A stretch of DNA of 64,000 nt. Source: Odiellus spinosus (taxonomy: Eukaryota; Arthropoda; Arachnida; Opiliones; Phalangiidae). The notes under the pieces are model-generated. The model had not been told where the DNA came from. It ran no database searches and worked only from the letters and a program-made list of their open reading frames with translations. Below, one piece after another: positions 24,101 through 36,600 of this stretch (position 1 is its first letter; every line of letters starts with the position of its first letter). The stretch spans positions 558,001-622,000 of the forward strand of contig CAWUCO010000097.1 in assembly GCA_963920705.1 (NCBI GenBank), written 5' to 3'. The position numbers were made by a program, and so were the translations under genes.

Positions 24101-24938
24101 ATATTAGATGTTTATTGAATTGGCCATATTTTCCAGGTTTTTCAACGGATTTTCCAAAACTCTTGTTTTTTAGATAGACCAATATTTGCTCTTTCGAGTG
24201 GTCTTAATTTTGTCTAAATCGCTTAAAAATCAAAAGTTTTGTGTCTATTTGAATCCAATAATCTTGGATTTTTAAGTGTTTTTGCTTAATTTTAACCAAT
24301 TTTATATTTGTCACAATTTTGAAAATTAGACAAAACCAAAGTCATTCGAAAGAGCAATTAATGGACAGTCTAAATAATAAGAGTTTTCAAAAATCCGTTG
24401 AAAAACAAAAAAATATGGCCAATTCAAGAAATCATACAATATCAAAATAGTCAAATTTCAGATTTTAAAAATTCGCTTTTTAATATTAGATGTTTTTTGA
24501 ATTGGCCATATTTTCCATGTTTTTCAATGGATTTTCCAAAACTCTTGTTTTTTAGATAGACCAATATTTGATCTTTCGAGTGGTCTAAATTTTGTCTAAA
24601 TCGCTTAAAAATCAAAAGTTTTGTGTCCATTTGAATCCAATAATCTTGGATTTTTAAGTGTTTTTGCTTAATTTTAACCAATTTTATATTTGTCACAATT
24701 TTGCAATTTAGACAAAACCAAAGTCATTCGAAAGAGCAATTAATGGACAGTGTAAATAATAAGAGTTTTCAAAAATCCGTTGAAAAACAAGAAAAATATG
24801 GCCAATTCAAGAAATCATACAATATCAAAATAGTCAAATTTCAGATTTTAAAAATTCGCTTTTTGATATTAGATGTTTTTTGAATTGGCCATATTTTCCA
24901 TGTTTTTCAACGGATTTTCCAAAACTCTTGTTTTTTAG
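18180..24938. repeat. 18-unit block, copy 1 (offset 6,894 bp)
   Basis: Every special unit here recurs 6,894 bp downstream. Examples are a run of nine A followed by tt at 18,586-18,596 (again at 25,480), tcgagatgtctaaat near 20,368 (again at 27,262), and ttgaacacg units at 21,245, 22,393 and 23,924 (again at 28,139, 29,287 and 30,818). caatgg units fall at about 18,785, 19,933, 21,847, 22,995 and 24,526, that is at 3-, 5-, 3- and 4-unit steps. The block is therefore a second-level repeat built from shorter repeats. Confidence 0.85.
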
Positions 24939-25073
24939 ATAGACCACTATTTGCTCTTTCGATTGGTGTTGATTTTGTCTAAATCGCTTAAAAATCAAAT
25001 GTTTTGTGTCGATTTGAATCCAATAATCTTTGATTTTTAAGCGGTTTTGCTTAATTTTAACCCATTTTATATT
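24939..25073. repeat. Diverged patch at the seam of the 18-unit copies
   Basis: Nine substitutions fall within 117 bp, at 24,947, 24,963, 24,968, 24,971, 25,000, 25,011, 25,031, 25,044 and 25,063, while neighbouring units show one to three in such a span. The rest of the unit is ordinary. The patch covers the outer right arm and the linker and lies exactly between copies 1 and 2 of the 18-unit block. The equivalent bases at 18,045-18,179 and 31,833-31,967 are normal. It looks like a tract converted from, or left over from, an older or more distant satellite subfamily. Confidence 0.8.
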
Positions 25074-28000
25074 TGTCACGTTTTGGCAATTTAGACAAAA
25101 CCAAAGTCATTCGAAAGACCAATTAATGGACAGTCTAAATAATAAGAGTTTTCAAAAATCCGTTGAAAAACAAGAAAAATATGGCCAATTCAAGAAATCA
25201 TACAATATCAAAATAGTGAAATTTCAGATTTTAAAAATTCGCTTTTTGATATTAGATGTTTTTTGAATTGGCCATATTTTCCAGGTTTTTCAACGGATTT
25301 TCCAAAACTCTTGTTTTTTAGATAGACCAATATTTGCTCTTTCGAGTGGTCTTAATTTTGTCTAAATCGCTTAAAAATCAAAAGTTTTGTGTCCATTTGA
25401 ATCCAATAATCTTGGATTTTTAAGTGTTTTTGCTTAATTTTAACCAATTTTATATTTGTCACAATTTTGAAAATTAGACAAAAAAAAATTAAAGTCATTC
25501 GAAAGAGCAATTAATGGACAGTCTAAATAATAAGAGTTTTCAAAAATCCGTTGAAAAACAAAAAAATATGGCCAATTCAAGAAATCATACATTATCAAAA
25601 TAGTCAAATTTCAGATTTTAAAAATTCGCTTTTTAATATTAGATGTTTTTTGAATTGGCCATATTTTCCATGTTTTTCAATGGATTTTCCAAAACTCTTG
25701 TTTTTTAGATAGACCAATATTTGATCTTTCGAGTGGTCTAAATTTTGTCTAAATCGCTTAAAAATCAAAAGTTTTGTGTCCATTTGAATCCAATAATCTT
25801 GGATTTTTAAGTGTTTTTGCTTAATTTTAACCAATTTTATATTTGTCACAATTTTGCAATTTAGACAAAACCAAAGTCATTCGAAAGAGCAATTAATGGA
25901 CAGTGTAAATAATAAGAGTTTTCAAAAATCCGTTGAAAAACAAGAAAAATATGGCCAATTCAAGAAATCATACAATATCAAAATAGTCAAATTTCAGATT
26001 TTAAAAATTCGCTTTTTGATATTAGATGTTTTTTGAATTGGCCATATTTTCCATGTTTTTCAACGGATTTTCCAAAACTCTTGTTTTTTAGATAGACCAA
26101 TATTTGATCTTTCGAGTGGTCTAAATTTTGTCTAAATCGCTTAAAAATCAAAAGTTTTGTGTCTATTTGAATCCAATAATCTTGGATTTTTAAGTGTTTT
26201 TGCTTAATTTTAACCAATTTTATATTTGTCACGTTTTGGCAATTTAGACAAAACCAAAGTCATTCGAAAGACCAATTAATGGACAGTCTAAATAATAAGA
26301 GTTTTCAAAAATCCGTTGAAAAACAAGAAAAATATGGCCAATTCAAGAAATCATACAATATCAAAATAGTGAAATTTCAGATTTTAAAAATTCGCTTTTT
26401 GATATTAGATGTTTTTTGAATTGGCCATATTTTCCAGGTTTTTCAACGGATTTTCCAAAACTCTTGTTTTTTAGATAGACCAATATTTGCTCTTTCGAGT
26501 GGTCTTAATTTTGTCTAAATCGCTTAAAAATCAAAAGTTTTGTGTCCATTTGAATCCAATAATCTTGGATTTTTAAGTGTTTTTGCTTAATTTTAACCAA
26601 TTTTATATTTGTCACAATTTTGAAAATTAGACAAAACCAAAGTCATTCGAAAGAGCAATTAATGGACAGTCTAAATAATAAGAGTTTTCAAAAATCCGTT
26701 GAAAAACAAAAAAATATGGCCAATTCAAGAAATCATACAATATCAAAATAGTCAAATTTCAGATTTTAAAAATTCGCTTTTTAATATTAGATGTTTTTTG
26801 AATTGGCCATATTTTCCATGTTTTTCAATGGATTTTCCAAAACTCTTGTTTTTTAGATAGACCAATATTTGATCTTTCGAGTGGTCTAAATTTTGTCTAA
26901 ATCGCTTAAAAATCAAAAGTTTTGTGTCCATTTGAATCCAATAATCTTGGATTTTTAAGTGTTTTTGCTTAATTTTAACCAATTTTATATTTGTCACAAT
27001 TTTGCAATTTAGACAAAACCAAAGTCATTCGAAAGAGCAATTAATGGACAGTGTAAATAATAAGAGTTTTCAAAAATCCGTTGAAAAACAAGAAAAATAT
27101 GGCCAATTCAAGAAATCATACAATATCAAAATAGTCAAATTTCAGATTTTAAAAATTCGCTTTTTGATATTAGATGTTTTTTGAATTGGCCATATTTTCC
27201 ATGTTTTTCAACGGATTTTCCAAAACTCTTGTTTTTTAGATAGACCAATATTTGATCTTTCGAGATGTCTAAATTTTGTCTTAATCGCTTAAAAATCAAA
27301 AGTTTTGTGTCTATTTGAATCCAATAATCTTGGATTTTTAAGTGTTTTTGCTTAATTTTAACCAATTTTATATTTGTCACGTTTTGGCAATTTAGACAAA
27401 ACCAAAGTCATTCGAAAGACCAATTAATGGACAGTCTAAATAATAAGAGTTTTCAAAAATCCGTTGAAAAACAAGAAAAATATGGCCAATTCAAGAAATC
27501 ATACAATATCAAAATAGTGAAATTTCAGATTTTAAAAATTCGCTTTTTGATATTAGATGTTTTTTGAATTGGCCATATTTTCCAGGTTTTTCAACGGATT
27601 TTCCAAAACTCTTGTTTTTTAGATAGACCAATATTTGCTCTTTCGAGTGGTCTTAATTTTGTCTAAATCGCTTAAAAATCAAAAGTTTTGTGTCCATTTG
27701 AATCCAATAATCTTGGATTTTTAAGTGTTTTTGCTTAATTTTAACCAATTTTATATTTGTCACAATTTTGAAATTTAGACAAAACCAAAGTCATTCGAAA
27801 GAGCAATTAATGGACAGTCTAAATAATAAGAGTTTTCAAAAATCCGTTGAAAAACAAGAAAAATATGGCCAATTCAAGAAATCATACAATATCAAAATAG
27901 TCAAATTTCAGATTTTAAAAATTCGCTTTTTAATATTAGATGTTTATTGAATTGGCCATATTTTCCAGGTTTTTCAACGGATTTTCCAAAACTCTTGTTT

Positions 28001-31000
28001 CTTAGATAGACCAATATTTGCTCTTTCGAGTGGTCTTAATTTTGTCTAAATCGCTTAAAAATCAAAAGTTTTGTGTCCATTTGAATCCAATAATCTTGGA
28101 TTTTTAAGTGTTTTTGCTTAATTTTAACCAATTTTATATTGAACACGTTTTGGCAATTTAGACAAAACCAAAGTCATTCGAAAGAGCAATTAATGGACAG
28201 TCTAAATAATAAGAGTTTTCAAAAATCCGTTGAAAAACAAGAAAAATATGGCCAATTCAAGAAATCATACAATATCAAAATAGTCAAATTTCCGATTTTA
28301 AAAATTCGCTTTTTGATATTAGATGTTTATTGAATTGGCCATATTTTCCAGGTTTTTCAACGGATTTTCCAAAACTCTTGTTTTTTAGATAGACCAATAT
28401 TTGCTCTTTCGAGTGGTCTTAATTTTGTCTAAATCGCTTAAAAATCAAAAGTTTTGTGTCTATTTGAATCCAATAATCTTGGATTTTTAAGTGTTTTTGC
28501 TTAATTTTAACCAATTTTATATTTGTCACAATTTTGAAAATTAGACAAAACCAAAGTCATTCGAAAGAGCAATTAATGGACAGTCTAAATAATAAGAGTT
28601 TTCAAAAATCCGTTGAAAAACAAAAAAATATGGCCAATTCAAGAAATCATACAATATCAAAATAGTCAAATTTCAGATTTTAAAAATTCGCTTTTTAATA
28701 TTAGATGTTTTTTGAATTGGCCATATTTTCCATGTTTTTCAATGGATTTTCCAAAACTCTTGTTTTTTAGATAGACCAATATTTGATCTTTCGAGTGGTC
28801 TAAATTTTGTCTAAATCGCTTAAAAATCAAAAGTTTTGTGTCCATTTGAATCCAATAATCTTGGATTTTTAAGTGTTTTTGCTTAATTTTAACCAATTTT
28901 ATATTTGTCACAATTTTGCAATTTAGACAAAACCAAAGTCATTCGAAAGAGCAATTAATGGACAGTGTAAATAATAAGAGTTTTCAAAAATCCGTTGAAA
29001 AACAAGAAAAATATGGCCAATTCAAGAAATCATACAATATCAAAATAGTCAAATTTCAGATTTTAAAAATTCGCTTTTTAATATTAGATGTTTATTGAAT
29101 TGGATATATTTTCCAGGTTTTTCAACGGATTTTCCAAAACTCTTGTTTCTTAGATAGACCAATATTTGCTCTTTCGAGTGGTCTTAATTTTGTCTAAATC
29201 GCTTAAAAATCAAAAGTTTTGTGTCCATTTGAATCCAATAATCTTGGATTTTTAAGTGTTTTTGCTTAATTTTAACCAATTTTATATTGAACACGTTTTG
29301 GCAATTTAGACAAAACCAAAGTCATTCGAAAGAGCAATTAATGGACAGTCTAAATAATAAGAGTTTTCAAAAATCCGTTGAAAAACAAGAAAAATATGGC
29401 CAATTCAAGAAATCATACAATATCAAAATAGTCAAATTTCCGATTTTAAAAATTCGCTTTTTGATATTAGATGTTTATTGAATTGGCCATATTTTCCAGG
29501 TTTTTCAACGGATTTTCCAAAACTCTTGTTTTTTAGATAGACCAATATTTGCTCTTTCGAGTGGTCTTAATTTTGTCTAAATCGCTTAAAAATCAAAAGT
29601 TTTGTGTCTATTTGAATCCAATAATCTTGGATTTTTAAGTGTTTTTGCTTAATTTTAACCAATTTTATATTTGTCACAATTTTGAAAATTAGACAAAACC
29701 AAAGTCATTCGAAAGAGCAATTAATGGACAGTCTAAATAATAAGAGTTTTCAAAAATCCGTTGAAAAACAAAAAAATATGGCCAATTCAAGAAATCATAC
29801 AATATCAAAATAGTCAAATTTCAGATTTTAAAAATTCGCTTTTTAATATTAGATGTTTTTTGAATTGGCCATATTTTCCATGTTTTTCAATGGATTTTCC
29901 AAAACTCTTGTTTTTTAGATAGACCAATATTTGATCTTTCGAGTGGTCTAAATTTTGTCTAAATCGCTTAAAAATCAAAAGTTTTGTGTCCATTTGAATC
30001 CAATAATCTTGGATTTTTAAGTGTTTTTGCTTAATTTTAACCAATTTTATATTTGTCACAATTTTGCAATTTAGACAAAACCAAAGTCATTCGAAAGAGC
30101 AATTAATGGACAGTGTAAATAATAAGAGTTTTCAAAAATCCGTTGAAAAACAAGAAAAATATGGCCAATTCAAGAAATCATACAATATCAAAATAGTCAA
30201 ATTTCAGATTTTAAAAATTCGCTTTTTGATATTAGATGTTTTTTGAATTGGCCATATTTTCCATGTTTTTCAACGGATTTTCCAAAACTCTTGTTTTTTA
30301 GATAGACCAATATTTGATCTTTCGAGTGGTCTAAATTTTGTCTAAATCGCTTAAAAATCAAAAGTTTTGTGTCTATTTGAATCCAATAATCTTGGATTTT
30401 TAAGTGTTTTTGCTTAATTTTAACCAATTTTATATTTGTCACGTTTTGGCAATTTAGACAAAACCAAAGTCATTCGAAAGACCAATTAATGGACAGTCTA
30501 AATAATAAGAGTTTTCAAAAATCCGTTGAAAAACAAGAAAAATATGGCCAATTCAAGAAATCATACAATATCAAAATAGTGAAATTTCAGATTTTAAAAA
30601 TTCGCTTTTTGATATTAGATGTTTTTTGAATTGGCCATATTTTCCAGGTTTTTCAACGGATTTTCCAAAACTCTTGTTTTTTAGATAGACCAATATTTGC
30701 TCTTTCGAGTGGTCTTAATTTTGTCTAAATCGCTTAAAAATCAAAAGTTTTGTGTCCATTTGAATCCAATAATCTTGGATTTTTAAGTGTTTTTGCTTAA
30801 TTTTAACCAATTTTATATTGAACACGTTTTGGCAATTTAGACAAAACCAAAGTCATTCGAAAGAGCAATTAATGGACAGTCTAAATAATAAGAGTTTTCA
30901 AAAATCCGTTGAAAAACAAGAAAAATATGGCCAATTCAAGAAATCATACAATATCAAAATAGTCAAATTTCCGATTTTAAAAATTCGCTTTTTGATATTA

Positions 31001-31832
31001 GATGTTTATTGAATTGGCCATATTTTCCAGGTTTTTCAACGGATTTTCCAAAACTCTTGTTTTTTAGATAGACCAATATTTGCTCTTTCGAGTGGTCTTA
31101 ATTTTGTCTAAATCGCTTAAAAATCAAAAGTTTTGTGTCTATTTGAATCCAATAATCTTGGATTTTTAAGTGTTTTTGCTTAATTTTAACCAATTTTATA
31201 TTTGTCACAATTTTGAAAATTAGACAAAACCAAAGTCATTCGAAAGAGCAATTAATGGACAGTCTAAATAATAAGAGTTTTCAAAAATCCGTTGAAAAAC
31301 AAAAAAATATGGCCAATTCAAGAAATCATACAATATCAAAATAGTCAAATTTCAGATTTTAAAAATTCGCTTTTTAATATTAGATGTTTTTTGAATTGGC
31401 CATATTTTCCATGTTTTTCAATGGATTTTCCAAAACTCTTGTTTTTTAGATAGACCAATATTTGATCTTTCGAGTGGTCTAAATTTTGTCTAAATCGCTT
31501 AAAAATCAAAAGTTTTGTGTCCATTTGAATCCAATAATCTTGGATTTTTAAGTGTTTTTGCTTAATTTTAACCAATTTTATATTTGTCACAATTTTGCAA
31601 TTTAGACAAAACCAAAGTCATTCGAAAGAGCAATTAATGGACAGTGTAAATAATAAGAGTTTTCAAAAATCCGTTGAAAAACAAGAAAAATATGGCCAAT
31701 TCAAGAAATCATACAATATCAAAATAGTCAAATTTCAGATTTTAAAAATTCGCTTTTTGATATTAGATGTTTTTTGAATTGGCCATATTTTCCATGTTTT
31801 TCAACGGATTTTCCAAAACTCTTGTTTTTTAG
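25074..31832. repeat. 18-unit block, copy 2
   Basis: This copy repeats copy 1 in variant order. caatgg units fall at about 25,679, 26,827, 28,741, 29,889 and 31,420 (3, 5, 3 and 4 units). One private change seen is attggatatattttcc at 29,104-29,105, where copy 1 reads attggccatat. I did not compare every base, so the identity is high but not measured. Confidence 0.85.
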
Positions 31833-34800
31833 ATAGACCAATATTTGATCTTTCGAGTGGTCTAAATTTTGTCTAAATCGCTTAAAAATCAAAAGTTTTG
31901 TGTCTATTTGAATCCAATAATCTTGGATTTTTAAGTGTTTTTGCTTAATTTTAACCAATTTTATATTTGTCACGTTTTGGCAATTTAGACAAAACCAAAG
32001 TCATTCGAAAGACCAATTAATGGACAGTCTAAATAATAAGAGTTTTCAAAAATCCGTTGAAAAACAAGAAAAATATGGCCAATTCAAGAAATCATACAAT
32101 ATCAAAATAGTGAAATTTCAGATTTTAAAAATTCGCTTTTTGATATTAGATGTTTTTTGAATTGGCCATATTTTCCAGGTTTTTCAACGGATTTTCCAAA
32201 ACTCTTGTTTTTTAGATAGACCAATATTTGCTCTTTCGAGTGGTCTTAATTTTGTCTAAATCGCTTAAAAATCAAAAGTTTTGTGTCCATTTGAATCCAA
32301 TAATCTTGGATTTTTAAGTGTTTTTGCTTAATTTTAACCAATTTTATATTGAACACGTTTTGGCAATTTAGACAAAACCAAAGTCATTCGAAAGAGCAAT
32401 TAATGGACAGTCTAAATAATAAGAGTTTTCAAAAATCCGTTGAAAAACAAGAAAAATATGGCCAATTCAAGAAATCATACAATATCAAAATAGTCAAATT
32501 TCCGATTTTAAAAATTCGCTTTTTGATATTAGATGTTTATTGAATTGGCCATATTTTCCAGGTTTTTCAACGGATTTTCCAAAACTCTTGTTTTTTAGAT
32601 AGACCAATATTTGCTCTTTCGAGTGGTCTTAATTTTGTCTAAATCGCTTAAAAATCAAAAGTTTTGTGTCTATTTGAATCCAATAATCTTGGATTTTTAA
32701 GTGTTTTTGCTTAATTTTTACCAATTTTATATTTGTCACAATTTTGAAAATTAGAGAAAACCAAAGTCATTCGAAAGAGCAATTAATGGACAGTCTAAAT
32801 AATAAGAGTTTTCAAAAATCCGTTGAAAAACAAAAAAATATGGCCAATTCAAGAAATCATACAATATCAAAATAGTCAAATTTCAGATTTTAAAAATTCG
32901 CTTTTTAATATTAGATGTTTTTTGAATTGGCCATATTTTCCATGTTTTTCAATGGATTTTCCAAAACTCTTGTTTTTTAGATAGACCAATATTTGATCTT
33001 TCGAGTGGTCTAAATTTTGTCTAAATCGCTTAAAAATCAAAAGTTTTGTGTCCATTTGAATCCAATAATCTTGGATTTTTAAGTGTTTTTGCTTAATTTT
33101 AACCAATTTTATATTTGTCACAATTTTGCAATTTAGACAAAACCAAAGTCATTCGAAAGAGCAATTAATGGACAGTGTAAATAATAAGAGTTTTCAAAAA
33201 TCCGTTGAAAAACAAGAAAAATATGGCCAATTCAAGAAATCATACAATATCAAAATAGTCAAATTTCAGATTTTAAAAATTCGCTTTTTGATATTAGATG
33301 TTTTTTGAATTGGCCATATTTTCCATGTTTTTCAACGGATTTTCCAAAACTCTTGTTTTTTAGATAGACCAATATTTGATCTTTCGAGTGGTCTAAATTT
33401 TGTCTAAATCGCTTAAAAATCAAAAGTTTTGTGTCTATTTGAATCCAATAATCTTGGATTTTTAAGTGTTTTTGCTTAATTTTAACCAATTTTATATTTG
33501 TCACGTTTGGCAATTTAGACAAAACCAAAGTCATTCGAAAGAGCAATTAATGGACAGTGTAAATAATAAGAGTTTTCAAAAATCCGTTGAAAAACAAGAA
33601 AAATATGGCCAATTCAAGAAATCATACAATATCAAAATAGTCAAATTTCAGATTTTAAAAATTCGCTTTTTGATATTAGATGTTTTTTGAATTGGCCATA
33701 TTTTCCATGTTTTTCAACGGATTTTCCAAAACTCTTGTTTTTTAGATAGACCAATATTTGATCTTTCGAGTGGTCTAAATTTTGTCTAAATCGCTTAAAA
33801 ATCAAAAGTTTTGTGTCTATTTGAATCCAATAATCTTGGATTTTTAAGTGTTTTTGCTTAATTTTAACCAATTTTATATTTGTCACGTTTTGGCAATTTA
33901 GACAAAACCAAAGTCATTCGAAAGACCAATTAATGGACAGTCTAAATAATAAGAGTTTTCAAAAATCCGTTGAAAAACAAGAAAAATATGGCCAATTCAA
34001 GAAATCATACAATATCAAAATAGTGAAATTTCAGATTTTAAAAATTCGCTTTTTGATATTAGATGTTTTTTGAATTGGCCATATTTTCCAGGTTTTTCAA
34101 CGGATTTTCCAAAACTCTTGTTTTTTAGATAGACCAATATTTTCTCTTTCGAGTGGTCTTAATTTTGTCTAAATCGCTTAAAAATCAAAAGTTTTGTGTC
34201 CATTTGAATCCAATGATCTTGGATTTTTAAGTGTTTTTGCTTAATTTTAACAAATTTTATATTGAACACGTTTTGGCAATTTAGACAAAACCAAAGTCAT
34301 TCGAAAGAGCAATTAATGGACAGTCTAAATAATAAGAGTTTTCAAAAATCCGTTGAAAAACAAGAAAAATATGGCCAATTCAAGAAATCATACAATATCA
34401 AAATAGTCAAATTTCCGATTTTAAAAATTCGCTTTTTGATATTAGATGTTTATTGAATTGGCCATATTTTCCAGGTTTTTCAACGGATTTTCCAAAACTC
34501 TTGTTTTTTAGATAGACCAATATTTGCTCTTTCGAGTGGTCTTAATTTTGTCTAAATCGCTTAAAAATCAAAAGTTTTGTGTCTATTTGAATCCAATAAT
34601 CTTGGATTTTTAAGTGTTTTTGCTTAATTTTAACCAATTTTATATTTGTCACAATTTTGAAAATTAGACAAAACCAAAGTCATTCGAAAGAGCAATTAAT
34701 GGACAGTCTAAATAATAAGAGTTTTCAAAAATCCGTTGAAAAACAAAAAAATATGGCCAATTCAAGAAATCATACAATATCAAAATAGTCAAATTTCAGA

Positions 34801-36600
34801 TTTTAAAAATTCGCTTTTTAATATTAGATGTTTTTTGAATTGGCCATATTTTCCATGTTTTTCAATGGATTTTCCAAAACTCTTGTTTTTTAGATAGACC
34901 AATATTTGATCTTTCGAGTGGTCTAAATTTTGTCTAAATCGCTTAAAAATCAAAAGTTTTGTGTCCATTTGAATCCAATAATCTTGGATTTTTAAGTGTT
35001 TTTGCTTAATTTTAACCAATTTTATATTTGTCACAATTTTGCAATTTAGACAAAACCAAAGTCATTCGAAAGAGCAATTAATGGACAGTGTAAATAATAA
35101 GAGTTTTCAAAAATCCGTTGAAAAACAAGGAAAATATGGCCAATTCAAGAAATCATACAATATCAAAATAGTCAAATTTCAGATTTTAAAAATTCGCTTT
35201 TTGATATTAGATGTTTTTTGAATTGGCCATATTTTCCATGTTTTTCAACGGATTTTCCAAAACTCTTGTTTTTTAGATAGACCAATATTTGATCTTTCGA
35301 GTGGTCTAAATTTTGTCTAAATCGCTTAAAAATCAAAAGTTTTGTGTCTATTTGAATCCAATAATCTTGGATTTTTAAGTGTTTTTGCTTAATTTTAACC
35401 AATTTTATATTTGTCACGTTTTGGCAATTTAGACAAAACCAAAGTCATTCGAAAGACCAATTAATGGACAGTCTAAATAATAAGAGTTTTCAAAAATCCG
35501 TTGAAAAACAAGAAAAATATGGCCAATTCAAGAAATCATACAATATCAAAATAGTCAAATTTCCGATTTTAAAAATTCGCTTTTTGATATTAGATGTTTA
35601 TTGAATTGGCCATATTTTCCAGGTTTTTCAACGGATTTTCCAAAACTCTTGTTTTTTAGATAGACCAATATTTGCTCTTTCGAGTGGTCTTAATTTTGTC
35701 TAAATCGCTTAAAAATCAAAAGTTTTGTGTCTATTTGAATCCAATAATCTTGGATTTTTAAGTGTTTTTGCTTAATTTTAACCAATTTTATATTTGTCAC
35801 AATTTTGAAAATTAGACAAAACCAAAGTCATTCGAAAGAGCAATTAATGGACAGTCTAAATAATAAGAGTTTTCAAAAATCCGTTGAAAAACAAAAAAAT
35901 ATGGCCAATTCAAGAAATCATACAATATCAAAATAGTCAAATTTCAGATTTTAAAAATTCGCTTTTTAATATTAGATGTTTTTTGAATTGGCCATATTTT
36001 CCATGTTTTTCAATGGATTTTCCAAAACTCTTGTTTTTTAGATAGACCAATATTTGATCTTTCGAGTGGTCTAAATTTTGTCTAAATCGCTTAAAAATCA
36101 AAAGTTTTGTGTCCATTTGAATCCAATAATCTTGGATTTTTAAGTGTTTTTGCTTAATTTTAACCAATTTTATATTTGTCACAATTTTGCAATTTAGACA
36201 AAACCAAAGTCATTCGAAAGAGCAATTAATGGACAGTGTAAATAATAAGAGTTTTCAAAAATCCGTTGAAAAACAAGAAAAATATGGCCAATTCAAGAAA
36301 TCATACAATATCAAAATAGTCAAATTTCAGATTTTAAAAATTCGCTTTTTGATATTAGATGTTTTTTGAATTGGCCATATTTTCCATGTTTTTCAACGGA
36401 TTTTCCAAAACTCTTGTTTTTTAGATAGACCAATATTTGATCTTTCGAGTGGTCTAAATTTTGTCTAAATCGCTTAAAAATCAAAAGTTTTGTGTCTATT
36501 TGAATCCAATAATCTTGGATTTTTAAGTGTTTTTGCTTAATTTTAACCAATTTTATATTTGTCACGTTTTGGCAATTTAGACAAAACCAAAGTCATTCGA
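31833..36600. repeat. Continuation with 4-, 5- and 3-unit steps
   Basis: caatgg units continue at about 32,951, 34,864 and 36,012, steps of 4, 5 and 3 units. One four-unit repeat (1,531 bp) carries on from copy 2. A single-unit duplication lies at about 33,259-33,886, where one junction has lost a base (cacgtttggc near 33,505), giving a 382-bp spacing. The ttgaacacg type is last seen at about 34,262. Confidence 0.8.
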
